From positions 3,785,581 to 3,849,580 of the forward strand of contig CM057154.1 in the NCBI GenBank assembly GCA_029962745.1: 64,000 nt of DNA, given 5' to 3'. A program made the position numbers and the translations under genes. This stretch comes from Echinometra lucunter. Its lineage: Eukaryota > Echinodermata > Echinoidea > Camarodonta > Echinometridae. The stretch's first letter is position 1. Each line of letters opens with the position of its first letter. The notes under the pieces are model-generated. The model was not told the DNA's origin and made no database searches. It worked only from the letters and a program-made list of their open reading frames with translations. This document shows positions 34,626 to 54,748 of the stretch, piece after piece.

Positions 34626-35136
34626 GGGGAGAAGAGAGTGTGATACTGGGGGGGGGGGGTGAGCATGAAAAGAAAATGCTGCAACCCCTTCTCACATCCC
34701 CATCCATTGCCTATCAATTGACAGGTTGTGAAGTGACGAAAGACCATTCGTAATGTTATTTTTTTTCGAAGGGGGGTGTCTTCATTCCCTAGCCCCTTCC
34801 TCCATCTCTAACCCCCCCCCCCCCCCCGCTACCAACGTCTACGCTAGAAACTTTCGCTTCAAAAGGGGAGGGAGCATGCTACACGGACTCTTTAAAATAC
34901 ATTCTTACCATTTCTCGCAAGCAGCATATTTGTCGTTATTTCTGAAAAGTTAATTACATGTACTATCATGACTATATAGCTTGCAACCCGGGGAAGAGGG
35001 TGAGACATACTCTGGCTTCGCTCCATGTATGACACAGTGGCGAATTAAGTGATACAGAGGAACGGCTTGTATAGCTGCTGTAATGTTATCGTCGCCACCT
35101 CACATTCAACGACGACATCGCATATGCATGATATGA

Positions 35137-35277
35137 GGGGAGCGTTTCATCAAGTGTCTTGTCAGTGATTTTTACCGACAACTTTTAGAAACTACTGAAG
35201 TCCTTGCATTTGATTAGCTGAGAGCAAATTAATTTGTCAGTAAAAATCACTAACAAGACACTTGATGAAACGCCCCC
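35137..35277. mobile_element. Hairpin MITE with ~42-bp arms
   Basis: The ends GGGGAGCGTTTCATCAAGTG and CACTTGATGAAACGCCCC continue pairing inward through GTCTTGTCAGTGATTTTTAC with few mismatches. Total 141 bp, non-coding. Confidence 0.88.
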
Positions 35278-35723
35278 TGGACGATAAAATGGCGCCACTA
35301 CCTTACAAATAAACGTGTTCCACTCGGCCCCACACCCCCACGATTTTCAAGACCTAAATCCACTAGTTGGATACGCCGTTGGTTTTCAGATATTAACTTC
35401 TGTCCATTAAAAATAAAGAAGAAAAGAAATATACCAGTATAAATCTCTTACCTGCCGTTTATGCTGATCTGCCTAAAATTGCATTAGCATAATATCTAAT
35501 GACAATATAATTTTGTCCTGAGTTTTGGTTTGCCTCAAAATCATAATCGGTTTGTGAAAATCAAAAAGCCAATCTGGAATTGTGGGTTTGTGGTAAACAT
35601 GTCATCAGAATGCATGAGTATTTTTTTCCTATCTCAGTTATCATTTCACTTGACGCCGTAACAACGTTATATCATTTTGCATGCACATCCCTTGAAAAAA
35701 AAAAAAGATGCACCACGGTACGC

Positions 35724-36070
35724 ATCACTCTAAGAAAAAAAGGGCAATTTTTCACCCCAAATGCAAAATAGCAGCAGCTTTGGGATGCAATCTTGCACCC
35801 TACATGAAAAGAATGCAAAACTGCACCCTTCTGTTACCTTATAGATGCAATTACGCACCTTAAAGGGTGCAGAAATGTTTGCATCCAAAAAGGGTGCAAT
35901 TGTGCACCTTCCATATTAAGGGTATAACTCTACACCCTTAAGGGTGCAAAATTCACTGCACCCTTAATGGTGCATAGTGCTTCTTTGGGTGCAAAGTTGC
36001 ACCCATTAAGGATCTCCTTGTATTGCATTTGAAAGGTGCGAAATTGGATTTTTTTTTATCTTAGTGTGAT
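35724..36070. mobile_element. MITE filled with GGGTGCA words
   Basis: The left end ATCACTCTAAGAAAAAAAGG and the right end TTTTTTTTATCTTAGTGTGAT are inverted repeats. The interior contains about a dozen TGCACCC or GGGTGCA words in both orientations at irregular spacing of 10-30 bp, an unusual internal structure. Confidence 0.78.
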
Positions 36071-36211
36071 GGTAAACCACTGAAATTCAAACATATGCCA
36101 TCAAATTACCGTTTTTTAAATCAAGGATTACATGTTTTTGTTTTGTTTTTGATTTTTTTTACAAGGGATGCACTGGACCTTTCGTCTTTCAAGACACCAC
36201 AGCCCACCATG

Positions 36212-36214
36212 GAC

Positions 36215-36249
<35 letters not shown>

Positions 36250-36334
36250 CTCAATTTTTTCCCCCTAGCCCACCTCTCCTTCTCTTACCCTCCCTCTCTC
36301 CTCCTCTACTCTTTCCTCTCTCCTCTCTCTCTCA

Positions 36335-36377
<43 letters not shown>

Positions 36378-36392
36378 TCCCTCTTCTCTCTG
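36212..36392. repeat. (CT)n and (CTTT)n microsatellites
   Basis: CT dinucleotides to about 36250, a mixed C/T stretch, then about eleven CTTT units around 36334-36378. Confidence 0.92.
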
Positions 36393-36399
36393 TATACCG

Positions 36400-37610
36400 G
36401 AATCCTCATACGCCAGTTCGACTGTATGATAAAGCCACGAATTTATTTCACCCGCGTTCATGAAGCGTGCGACTAAATGGTAATTCAGGCCACTCCCATT
36501 CTTTTCCATGTGTGTACTGCATACCTAAGCACACAATACATGTAAGTACATACATGTATACAGTTTGTTAATTTTTGTTTGGAATACCCATGATGTGAGC
36601 GTTTAAATGACTTAATATTGGCTTCCCAAACACAGAATCCTCGTCAAGACTGACTGACCCGAAGAATCAGGAATATAGGAACCAATGGACTGATGCATAG
36701 GCCTGAATGCTGAGCAGAAGTTAGTACTAGTAGAAGTAAGTATATCAACACACCGCCTATTTTGTCACTAGCTATCGTGCTAAGGTCAATCTTTATAAAT
36801 TTATAATGTTGCATAGTAGGAAAGCAAAAGATAAGGAAGAACCCGGGAAGAACCTGCCAACCATTAATTTTCATTACAACAGGGGAGTAGAGTGTCTCCG
36901 GCCATGAAAGACTAAGGCACTGTGTCATGAGGGGTAAGAGGGGGGGGGGGGCTGGATTGGGGCGGGGTCATTAGACTTACTGACTGAAATACGAGAGAAT
37001 GAGGCTATGGGGAGGGTCTTTTTTTTTTTAAGTTTCGTTCTCGATTTTTTCCCCCTCAGTCTCCTTTTATCCTTTTGACTGTTCGATAAGAGGGAGGGGA
37101 GGGGGGCTTGCCTTTGTTTTTAGATAAGCCAATGCTGAATTACGATTACATAAACGATTTATTTCGTGCAAGCTTTCCACCAAGCAGTTACTTTCACTAA
37201 ATATTCTGGTATTATGTAAACTAAACTATACTGCTTTTGCGGTAAGAATGTCATTTTTATTCAAAATTTAAAAATACACAACACACACGATACTCATAAA
37301 TGCCATTTCTGGAGGACATAATTTTGCTGGTACATGTGACTGGTTGTCATACAATACTCAGATGAGTAATATAATAGTTTGTGGTATTCAACTGGCTTGC
37401 CATGAATATATATTGTACAAATCAGTCCATTCAACTTCTGCCCTACTAAAATATTTGTCGCAAATATTTTATACGGTACAGTGCCTCTAGATAAATACCA
37501 GAGAGTTGGAACTCCGTGATAAAACCTTGCAAGTTGTGAAGCCGGGCCGGGTTGGGGGGGGGGGGGGGAACATTGTAATTCTTGTACACATGCGTTGACT
37601 AAGGGTTTTC
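36400..37610. other. Intergenic stretch without recognised gene
   Basis: Nothing gene-like was recognised. G-runs occur near 36941 and 37554. Confidence 0.45.
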
Positions 37611-37620
37611 CAAAACCACT

Positions 37621-37811
37621 CTAAACGAGTTCTGTCCAATGGTCAAAATCTTCAGCTTTCACCGGATCAGAAAGAAATGCCCAAAGTTGGTTGACACAGT
37701 CATAATTACCCTCATGGCACATTTGTTCCAGAGGGTTCTTTCACGACGCATTCAGAACTCAACTTACCTCTGTAAAGAACATTCATACCATGCATGGTTG
37801 TGAGAGGCCAT
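37621..37811 (-). pseudogene. Doubtful pair of short exons with an ankyrin-like motif
   Basis: On the minus strand ATG at 37811 opens MASHNHAWYECSLQR and reaches a canonical donor AG/GTAAGT after 37768. Thirty bases later another frame, 37737-37621, reads NPLEQMCHEGNYDCVNQLWA and continues coding-like to a TAG. The second part resembles a single ankyrin repeat (TPLH-like start, G-N-x-x-C-V). The intervening 30 bases are too short for an animal intron and the phases do not match, so this may be a frameshifted remnant or two unrelated exons of one gene with the joining sites misread. Confidence 0.28.
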
Positions 37812-37984
37812 GTTGTACACAGGTCTAACATATAGCTATGCTACTGCTAATGAAACAAAGTTCATAAGGGTGTCGGCTTACTCATGATATGCTGATGAGC
37901 TTGTAATGAAAATATGATACCCGTATCTGGCTGGTATGCATGAACCCCCCTCCCCCCTCTCGTCCCCGACTCTCCCTTCCTTGT

Positions 37985-37986
<2 letters not shown>

Positions 37987-38019
<33 letters not shown>
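37987..38019. repeat. (CT)n microsatellite
   Basis: Perfect CT dinucleotide tract of about 33 bp. Confidence 0.92.
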
Positions 38020-38025
<6 letters not shown>

Positions 38026-38029
38026 AATT

Positions 38030-39600
38030 CTCCACCTCCTCCTCTTTCATTCGAATGTTCTTTCTTTCTAATGCTCTCCCTCTCCGAGCTCTCTCGCTCC
38101 CTCATGTTTCATACATTCTTGTTGTTTTACCTTTTACAAACAGCCTTTTCAATTATACTTACAGAATTATACGATGCTGGGCGATACTTGCCCATCATGG
38201 CATCAGAGGAACATACATGTATTTACAACACATTTTTTTCTGAATCGTAGTAACCAAAGATCCCTGTTCAAGAGTTTCTGGAAGTTCTGTGCACGCCACT
38301 GCCACCCCCTCCCTATCCACGTAGTTTTCAGAAACAGACTCGCCATATTTTTACACTTCAAACCATACTGCATAATACATTGTAATACTGTTTGGTACGG
38401 TGTTACAGACCTGTGGCCAAGGTGGCTATATCCTTCATGAAAGAGGTACTTTTGAAAGAGTTAAAAAAAAAATTTTTGTTGCTTATTATCATGAAAGGCT
38501 TCAATACAATGCAGATCGAAGGTTTTAAAGGTCGTCCAACACAATTATTGTGGTTTTGCTGAGAGCTTTGTTATGCCAAGGTAGCTTTATTATGTGGCCA
38601 TGATTAAGTTGACTGGATCTCTGTTCACGGTCATAATATCCTCATTCATCCGTAAATCTCGGTGGAAAGCTACAGCTTGGGAATAACAGGATCTAACTAT
38701 AGTTGAACAGACTACTGCAAAATAGTACACAATAATATTTAATGGACGCTTAACGATACTCCTGTTTCCATTTTCCAGCAGTCCGACGGGGACGCCATTG
38801 TATTCACCTGTTACAAGTCATGATATCGTCTGCATGTCCATCGTAACTGTTGCTATATAGGGTAAGAATCTGACAAGCTTTATAGGGTTGTTCAGTGTTT
38901 TGTTTTGTACTCAAAACGTTTCATACGTCTTCATGCATAGTCATATACATGAGTGAAAATCGGGTGGAGGGGGGGGGGGTAGGGGCATGTCCCTGACGAT
39001 TTTGTCAGGGATGGGGCGGAGAGGAAGAAAGACAATATCAAATGCAACACTCGATCCCGCCATTTGTACTCTTGCCAATTGCCATATTGAACAGTGGGAG
39101 TAACGTCAAGGCAATACCCTTGATCTAGTCTCCATCCCTGAGGCAAGTCCAGGGGAACCTCTTTTTTTTGTGGGGGGGGGGGGGGGGATTAAGTGTCATA
39201 TCATATTGCAACGCGCACGCGTTGACCGTGAATCCATAATAGACTATACAGGTAGATCGAATCCCACTGCCGCGGACACACTAACTGCGTTACCCTAAAC
39301 GAAATCCAATACATGAGTGCACAATAGGTACAAAAGAAGAAATTGCCCCTGTATATTTTGCCTGTGGCATAAGTTTTTAGTCCCCAAGTGGTACGTAAAA
39401 ATGTGATGACCTGTAGGTTTTGTTTGTTCGTTTGTTTTCTTGGTTGGCATGGTTGGTTGGTTCGTTAGTTGTTATTTTTTAATCAATTTTTCGCTTTAGA
39501 GATTTTCACTAGTGCCGAAACTTCTGGATCCACACTACCCTACTTATGTTTATAGTCATGGGAATCTATCCATTCTTTATTCTCTAACTTAAATTTACTC
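38030..39600. other. Intergenic stretch without recognised gene
   Basis: No gene was recognised. Long G-runs lie at about 38970 and 39172. Confidence 0.4.
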
Positions 39601-39647
39601 TAAATGTATTAATAAAGGCGCAATTACACATCGCCGATTTAGACGGC

Positions 39648-39679
39648 GGTTCACGGCGGTTCTCAAACCGCCGTGAACC
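39648..39679. repeat. Perfect 14-bp GC-rich hairpin
   Basis: GGTTCACGGCGGTT and AACCGCCGTGAACC are separated by CTCA. It is probably the end of a foldback element, since GCGGTT words recur alongside. Confidence 0.7.
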
Positions 39680-40801
39680 TAAGTTGTCGAAGCGATGGCG
39701 GAACTCTTTAAACGCGTTTTGAATAGTTTTCAACATCAGGGTTCATGGCGGATGAGTGACGGATGACTAGGGTTTAGGGTGCCCGCGGCAGTGGTGTTCG
39801 ATGGCCACGTGTTGCATTATGATATGACCCCAGACCCCGCCCCTTGAAAAAAGGGAATGGTATGCAGGTTTTGCATGGCTGAAAATTGCAAGGCTCCGCA
39901 CTACGAACATACGTACAAATCAAGTGTTAATTGGAAGGGATATTCTAAATTTCCAGTTATAAGTGGAAGAAAGGGGGAAAATTTTCCTTCATAATACTTA
40001 AAAACGAACTTTTGAAGAGTCCCTACCTTGTCAACTTTGTAAGATGTTAAAAAAAATCGAGGAAAGGTATACATGTACATTCAATTCAAATCCTCCTCCT
40101 TTTTCCGTAAGTCGATCATTGCAGTTCCGTTTGTCACAGACAACCGACAGAAAAAGTGACAACAGGAGGGCCTTTAAATCAGCAGTTGCCTCTCTATTTC
40201 AATTTATAATCAAGTGCCAGAAAATTGTAAATATTCTAGGACTGGTGTAAGCTGACCACGTCAACATGGTCAACACGACAATTCGGATTCTAAAGTATCT
40301 CAAGTATCTAACGTGTATCCTATTCTAAAGCTGGACATATTGACGAGTTGCAGTTGTCTCTAGAGTAGTGAGGTAAAAGGTTTAGTTTCGCCCAAGTGCC
40401 CTTTCTGAAAGTCCACTTTTCCCCTTTGACACAGTTTGTGTAGATCATTTCCTTGATTTTTTTCCTTTGTTAATCCAGTATTTACCAAAAACCTGACCCG
40501 CCGTAAGCATGGTAAGGGCAAAGTACCCAGCGAACCGTGCGGAAAACTCCACGAACTATCCATGAGCAGCCTGTCTCTCGAACAAATTCGTTAAGTGAAT
40601 GGACAACAGTGAATGTTTCATTCTATGGAAAGACAGTGAAGGATCTCGAATATTTTCGTTTCTCTATTAATTTTGTCCATTATAACTGCAGGGAAAGAAA
40701 GACTCTGGTACCATACATTGATGTACTTGAATGAGATACCTTATAACACCTCACGCACGTCTTCAGTTTTGCTTCTGAGCTGAACCACTTCGGTTTTCAA
40801 A

Positions 40802-48665
<7,864 letters not shown>

Positions 48666-49918
48666 GAAATTGCTTCTAGATTAATACATTTTACACCTTA
48701 CCTCACCATCTCCCTTTTTCTTTCTCATTCCTTCTTCTCCTCCTATAAAATCACTTCATCCAAATTTGGGGAATAATTTTCTTAATCTATCATTGTGCTT
48801 GTTTGTTTGCTTTTTCTCCACTATAACTGTAACGATAATTATTAATATTTGTTGATTTTTATCATTACTATTTATCTTATTGTGATCATAATCATCCGTA
48901 TTTTTCATCCTTATCCTGGCTTTCATAGTCATTAACATAATCATCATTAACAAATCTTTTCAAAGAGTGATATGTGGCTAAAATAGTAGTGTGCTGAAAT
49001 TCAGGAAAACAGTGGGAACTGTATCTTTAAATTTTATTTTCTCATCACACAACATCAGTACTGAAAAAAAATATTGTCTAAGATCTAATTGCTTTCACCT
49101 CATTATACATGTATGACAATAATCTCATGTAATATACATGTATTTCTATTCGATCATTATTTTTTACTGTCTGTTCAATATGGAGGTGTCATTGTCGAGT
49201 GGTTTGAACAACTGGTTGGAAATGCAGAGATCATGGGTTTGATCAAGGGGCCATTGGAGCGGGGGTGAGGGGCTGGGGGCTGCAATCCGCCACAATTTCG
49301 ACTAAAAAAGGGTTAAGGAAAAAAGAATTAACGATTAAACGACACTAAAAATCGTTTTAAAAAATGAATAAATAGATAATGCTTGAACTGCTCATAGGTT
49401 CGCAGAACTTTAAAACCCTAAGGGCTTCAGGGGGCCTGGACCCCGTTTGTTTGAGGGTCAACTCCTCTTAAAAAAAAACCGTTCCGCAGCCCCTGTGATC
49501 CCCGGCACTGCAGCGGTATCTTTTGGTAAGACATAACCCTACATTTGCCACTTCACATACCCAGGTTAAAAAATGGGGACCTGGTAGGATGACGAAAGTC
49601 TTTATGATAATGATTGTCATGTGCATTCGTAATGACCTTGTGGTAGGAATACTCCCCAGGGAGTGGAGAAAGTGCACACAATGTGTGCATGAATGAATCC
49701 GATGACCAGGGTAGATCTAATATCCGTAAAGCGTTTAATATTTTTGAGCTTCCTAAGCGATATATACATGATATACATCCAGATTTTCTTTGTATTTTTC
49801 ATTAAAAGATAATCCTGTGTTTTATTTCTCAAGTACACAAGTTGTGTGGAAATTGTTTTCTTTTTATTGTGCTATGATAAACTAACACTCGGTATCCAGC
49901 TTATCTGGTGGAGTCGGC
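48666..49918. other. TLCD 3' flank and SINE-like remnant
   Basis: No gene was recognised. At 49187-49245 a tRNA-like segment (GTGTCATTGTCGAGTGGTTT, then ATCATGGGTTTGATC) resembles boxes A and B of a Leu/Ser-tRNA-derived SINE, without a cloverleaf. GGGGCCTGGACCCCG at about 49431 is a small palindrome. Confidence 0.45.
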
Positions 49919-49920
49919 TT

Positions 49921-50897
49921 AAAGTGATTACACAATGGTAATTTTTTTTTTTTTATATATATATGATCGGGAATAGAATTCTAAGAAGAATAACATTAAA
50001 AATTTGATGATTTTTAATCGAAATCAATGCGTTTTGGCTAATTTTCTCGTAAAAAGTCAAGAGTTGACCAAAAAATTTGAGTATAAGGTATGACGTAAAA
50101 GTGGGTACCCAGCTTTGCGCATTGCAGTTGTCCTGCGCGCTAGACTGTACAATATGTATTATACCTTGCGCGCATTTTGCTAGAAGTGCGCAACAAGGTA
50201 CCCACTTTGACGTCATTTTGACGTCAAAGCGGGTACCCAATTGAAACTGGGTCACAGCTGAGGGGTCAAAAATATCCTGAAATCTTACCACATTTTGCGG
50301 TTTGCTTGGCAACACGACTTTTTAAAAAACTTTAGGCAGATGATTTTCTGCTAATAAAATCATGCTCTTTTAAATGAGCTAACATTGTTTCAGCATTGGG
50401 TACCCCCTTTAAAGTGATTACACAATGGTAAAAAATATTTTGATATATGATCAAGAATAGAATTCTAAGAAATATTACATTAAAAATATGATGATTTTCA
50501 ATCGGAATCAATGCATTTTGGCTAATTTTATCATAAAAGTCAAGAGCTGACCCAAAAAAATTTGAGGATGAGGTATGACGTAAAAGTGGGTACCCAGCTT
50601 CGCGCATTGCAGTTGTGCTGCGCGCTAGACTGTACAATATGTATTATACCTTGCGCGCATATTGCTATAAGTGCGCGACAAGGTACCCACTTTGACGTCA
50701 TTTTGACGTAAAAGTGGGTACCCAGTTGAAACTGGGTCACAGCTGAGAGGTCAAAAATATCCTGAAATCTTACCACATTTGGTTGTTTCCTTGGCAACAC
50801 GACTTTTAAAAAAACTTTAGGCAGATGATTTTCTGCTAATAAAATCATGCTCTTTCAAATGAGCTAACATTGTTTCAGCATTGGGTACCCCCTTTAA
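49921..50897. repeat. Two-copy ~490-bp tandem repeat
   Basis: Units at 49921-50410 and 50411-50897 both begin AAAGTGATTACACAATGGTA and end TTGGGTACCCCCTTTAA, with about 90 percent or more identity. Each contains AAGTGGGTACCCAGCTT, GACGTCATTTTGACGT and CAGTTGAAACTGGGTCACAG. On the minus strand both keep related open frames of 100-120 codons containing VRFQDIFD, SAVTQFQLGT and ASKWVPC-like or TSKWVPC words. A gene is possible but no family was recognised. Confidence 0.85.
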
Positions 50898-52140
50898 GCC
50901 CCCACTCCTACGGAATCAACATCGTCATGATCGTCAGATACATAATCCATTCCGGATTTGAGAAATGAATTGTGTGCAGAATAATCAAAGATGAGGTTGG
51001 AAAGTGGAAAGGGGCGGCACCAGGATATTTTGATTATATAGTTACAACACCCAGTCCTCTCTTTCCCATATACTCTTCTCTCTTCTTCATACTCCTTTTC
51101 TCCATATTCTCCGCTTTGATTTTTGATCACTTGAAAAATCATAGGGAGTGGTGGCCCCCTGCCCCCTGTAGCGCCGCCCCTGAAAGTGGATAATGGGGGA
51201 GATGGGAGAGGAAGGAGGAGAAAATAAGGGGGGAAAGGGGGTAAAGAAAATCAGAGGAGAAAAAAATGAAGTAGAGAAAGAGAGATGAAATCAGAAAAGG
51301 AGAGAAAGATGGAGAGATATGAAGAGAAAGAGAAGCTACAGATAGTAAAACTGACAAAGTAACACAACAGAGATAATATGGGAATGAATAGTATGTCCAT
51401 TTATGGGTTGCAACTTGCAAATGCATATCTGATTCTAATGGAAATGAAACTTTCTCGTGCACGAAACTAAACAAAGAATTTAGTGATAGAGCTAGAGATA
51501 CACTAAAGTTATTATGCAAATTATAAGAATGAGACTGAATCACGAATGAAGAATTAAGGCACAATTGCCCGACTTCTTTCTTTCAATATGATTTCATCTA
51601 TCTATTTCCATAGAAGACTCTCCTTTTTCATGCTTATTTACAGATTATCTTCCGACACATATTCTTACGAAATCCGTTCATAACAAGCAAATATGGCAAA
51701 TGTACTTGGCTTTGATGTATACGTAGTAAAAATATAAAGCGGAATCTTATGCTTACATGTATTGGAATTCATTGATGAACGTGGTAGACAGTCTTTATTA
51801 TAGCATAAGATGTTGATGGTTGCCAAAAGGTTTATTGGTCCCTTCTTTACGAAGGGGGGGGGGGTGACGCCTCTTCCATGAAAATCATAGATTTTGTGTC
51901 TTTATGTTACAAACAAGAGAAAAGGGCGCTTTATTATGATTTAAAATATATATATACCAAACTACAGCTAGATAAAATTATAAGAATTACAAATTCGTTT
52001 ACTTCTGTGCCGAATGTGAAAATATTCTGGCAAGTCGCTGCCCGCATGAGTGTTAAAAACACAGGCAGCAGCCACCCCACACCCTTACGCTTACTGGTAT
52101 TCTTGTTACGGTTGTTGTAGTCCTCTCCTGCCTTGCATAT
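50898..52140. other. Intergenic stretch without recognised gene
   Basis: Purine-rich sequence (GA/GGA) occupies 51190-51345. The words GGTGGCCCCCTGCCCCCTG and GCGCCGCCCCTG at about 51150-51182 look like a TIR-element end. The rest is ordinary AT-rich sequence. Confidence 0.4.
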
Positions 52141-52146
52141 CTCATC

Positions 52147-53058
52147 TCAGAAATACAACAAATGTGATTTCGGCCCAGATACCATGCGAGCCAGTGGATT
52201 ATACGACACCGTCGTTTTAATCATAGTCGGTCTCGTCTGGTAGATCGAGGATCTGATCTGTTCCATGGCTTCGAGCTCGTCGTCGTAGTCATCCACCTCC
52301 ACTATAACCCTCCTCGATGGAGACAACCCGATGTCATTTTTTGGCGGGGAGCCGTGAGAATGCTCAACCATCCGGTCATTGTAATGGTAACTCGGCAAGG
52401 GCGCCAACGCCGGTGATTGGTGGTCGTTGTCGTACTCGTAGTCGGCATGAGCTGGTGGCAGAAGGCGTGGATGGGTGCCATGACGAGCTGGCAGATGGGT
52501 ACTGGGAAAAAAGTCAGACGGTACCATCCTTTGATTTCTGTATTGAGGGTCGGAATCACATATTCAAAAAGAGAATATTATCAATACATTCAAATTCAAA
52601 GGGGATGACAGCACAAACATATCTCCGATAGAAATGAATGAGTGTAACGTTTTGTCACAATGTTGACTTATTTATTCAATTTCGTTTTATGCAAGTGGAA
52701 AGCCGAGAGTATCAAAGGAAATACAAAATGTCTCCCTCGGATATATGTTAAAGTACTATGCAAAGGGGCAACCAAGCTTGTCACAAAGGGAGGGGAACTG
52801 TCATTTTTTGCCACGAAGGTCCATAGATGGGTAGGATAAGAGAACACCCATACAAATAATGTCCCAATATGCATGACATGGGGGATATATTAAACAATCT
52901 TACCTTATGGCTGTCGTCTTGTCCTTCCAGCTTCTTTCTTTCCTGGAGACCCGGAAGTAAAAGACAGACAGGACGACTACTGCAATGAAGGTGACGACCA
53001 CCAGTATTCCGACAGCAATGCTCCATGATCTGTACACATTTTCTTCACCAGCTGCCAT
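52147..53058 (-). CDS. Single-pass membrane protein of unknown family, 2 exons, 181 residues
   Basis: Exon 1, 52904-53058, encodes MAAGEENVYRSWSIAVGILV and a hydrophobic segment at about residues 13-35 followed by RVSRKER. With the basic side after the segment and no signal peptide, an N-out, C-in single-pass topology is predicted. The donor AG/GTAAGA and acceptor TACAG/AAATC join in phase. Exon 2, 52147-52537, encodes a cytosolic tail of about 130 residues rich in Pro, His, Asp and Tyr, with YEYDNDHQ, RRVIVEVDDYDDELEAM and a C terminus PKSHLLYF. Two in-frame ATGs upstream (53097, 53091) could lengthen the N terminus. The tail carries several Tyr residues in acidic context, as in receptor-proximal adaptors, but no named motif was found and upstream exons cannot be excluded. 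Confidence 0.6.
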
Positions 53059-53219
53059 GTTAAAGATTGAAGATTTCAACCATCTCATCATGCTCATGGG
53101 AAGGGGATCTTTCTTTGATCTTCATTTTTTATTTCATTTTTTTTAACACGCATGCACACAAGGCCTCTAAGTTGTTGTTTTTTCCAACTAACATAGATAG
53201 AGTCTGTACACTGCAAAGT

Positions 53220-53458
53220 ATACTGAGTAAAATTTTACCCCGGCAGCATGAGAATAATTATTTATCCAACCAACTTTGGGCAATGTTTTTTTACCGAATG
53301 TGGGAAGTATTCCCCAATTAGGGTAAAATTAAGAATAATTACTTTGAAATAGGCAAAATGTCACTAAAATCCTAGATAAAAAGAAATCCGCGAAGAAATG
53401 CCCAAACTTGCCCGGTGATATGATAAACCCCATAGCACATTTTTACCCAATATTTCAT
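53220..53458. mobile_element. Possible MITE with TTTTACCC words at both ends
   Basis: GAGTAAAATTTTACCCC at the left, GGGTAAAATTA in the middle and TTTTTACCCAATA at the right suggest a degenerate inverted-repeat element. The exact termini are not clear. Confidence 0.3.
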
Positions 53459-53469
53459 TTTAATTTTTT

Positions 53470-53696
53470 TTTAGTGAATCCGTTTCTTTGAAATTCATTG
53501 TTTGCATATGTATATTCATTGTATGATCAATTTATGTTATGATTAGGACGTCAATTCAAGCTTTGCTTATGACGATCCCCTTTTTTTTCTATATATGATT
53601 TTATGTGATTATACATGTTGAAATATTGTTAGAATTGGTTATGTATATGGAAAAATAAAATGAATATCAAATCAAATATTAAATCAAAAATAATAA
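53470..53696 (+). mobile_element. 3' end of a truncated non-LTR retrotransposon
   Basis: The stretch ends GGAAAAATAAAATGAATATC then AAATCAAATATTAAATCAAA, closely like the tail of the complete element at 11880-15249. No coding part remains. Confidence 0.55.
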
Positions 53697-53699
53697 TTT

Positions 53700-54710
53700 G
53701 TATACATACCGTTCAAATTTCCAGCTCCATCTTGCGCATATGCATGGTGACAAAGTGAAGCCAAGACCACCAGCGATAAGGCAGCCGTGTACACATCACA
53801 TGAACCTGGTTTTCTCAACATTATGCCTAAATCCAACTACCAGCGGTGGTTATGTTAAGTTCAGGTTATACCGACTCCACTTGCAGAGTAATCAAATGAA
53901 GGGTACACGTAGTGTATGATCCGTTTTGGGGTGTTTTCAAAAAACCGCACTGATTTTGATGAATTTTGTCACTGACTTATTCATCATTTTCAGGAATGTC
54001 AATTCGGTAAGGATACGCTACACTTCAAAGATCATGTTAAAGTCAGACTCTTTTCAATTCTTGTTGGCACAACGTGAGGTGGCTCAAACTGACCTCCATG
54101 TCGAATTTCGATCATCAAAAAAGAGTAAATAAAACTCCTCTTTCAATGCCTCGATATGAAGGAAAATTGGTTCAACAAGGAATTGGTATGTTTGTGAGCA
54201 AATACTACAGGCAGACAGAATCTGAAACAGAATTTGTAAGAAATTGTATTCAAATGATTTATAGAAGTATTAAAATGTTTAGAACTGAAAATATTTCCGT
54301 GGGCGATGAAAAACTAACAAGAACTCATTTGAAGTCACGGTGATCGTATTATTCATATACCAGTTTCTTCAAATCATGTTTTTAGCAAACGTTGCATGTT
54401 TTTCCTTAATGTTAATGATTTCCTTGTGTTTGCTCTCTCTCGGTTTCTTTCTCCCTCTCTCTTTCCCGTTCTCTCTCATCTCGTCTAATTATCTATTCAA
54501 GAGCAAATAAGAATGACGACTCAAGAGCCAAATACCAAATACTTAAATGAATAAAGAAGGGTATTTTATAAACTTTGGAAAGAGGTACATAGTGTCGTCA
54601 ACGAACGGAAGCACAAAGCGAGTAAGGAGGAGAGAAAAGAGAGTATGTTACGGTTATGTAGAAGAATGAGGTAGGCCTCCCTGGTTAGGAGAAGGGATAA
54701 TTATGATATG

Positions 54711-54748
<38 letters not shown>

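Noticed and set aside
53926..54343. Two overlapping ORFs of 68 and 89 codons
   Set aside because: No signal peptide, domain, splice support or codon bias that separates them from chance.
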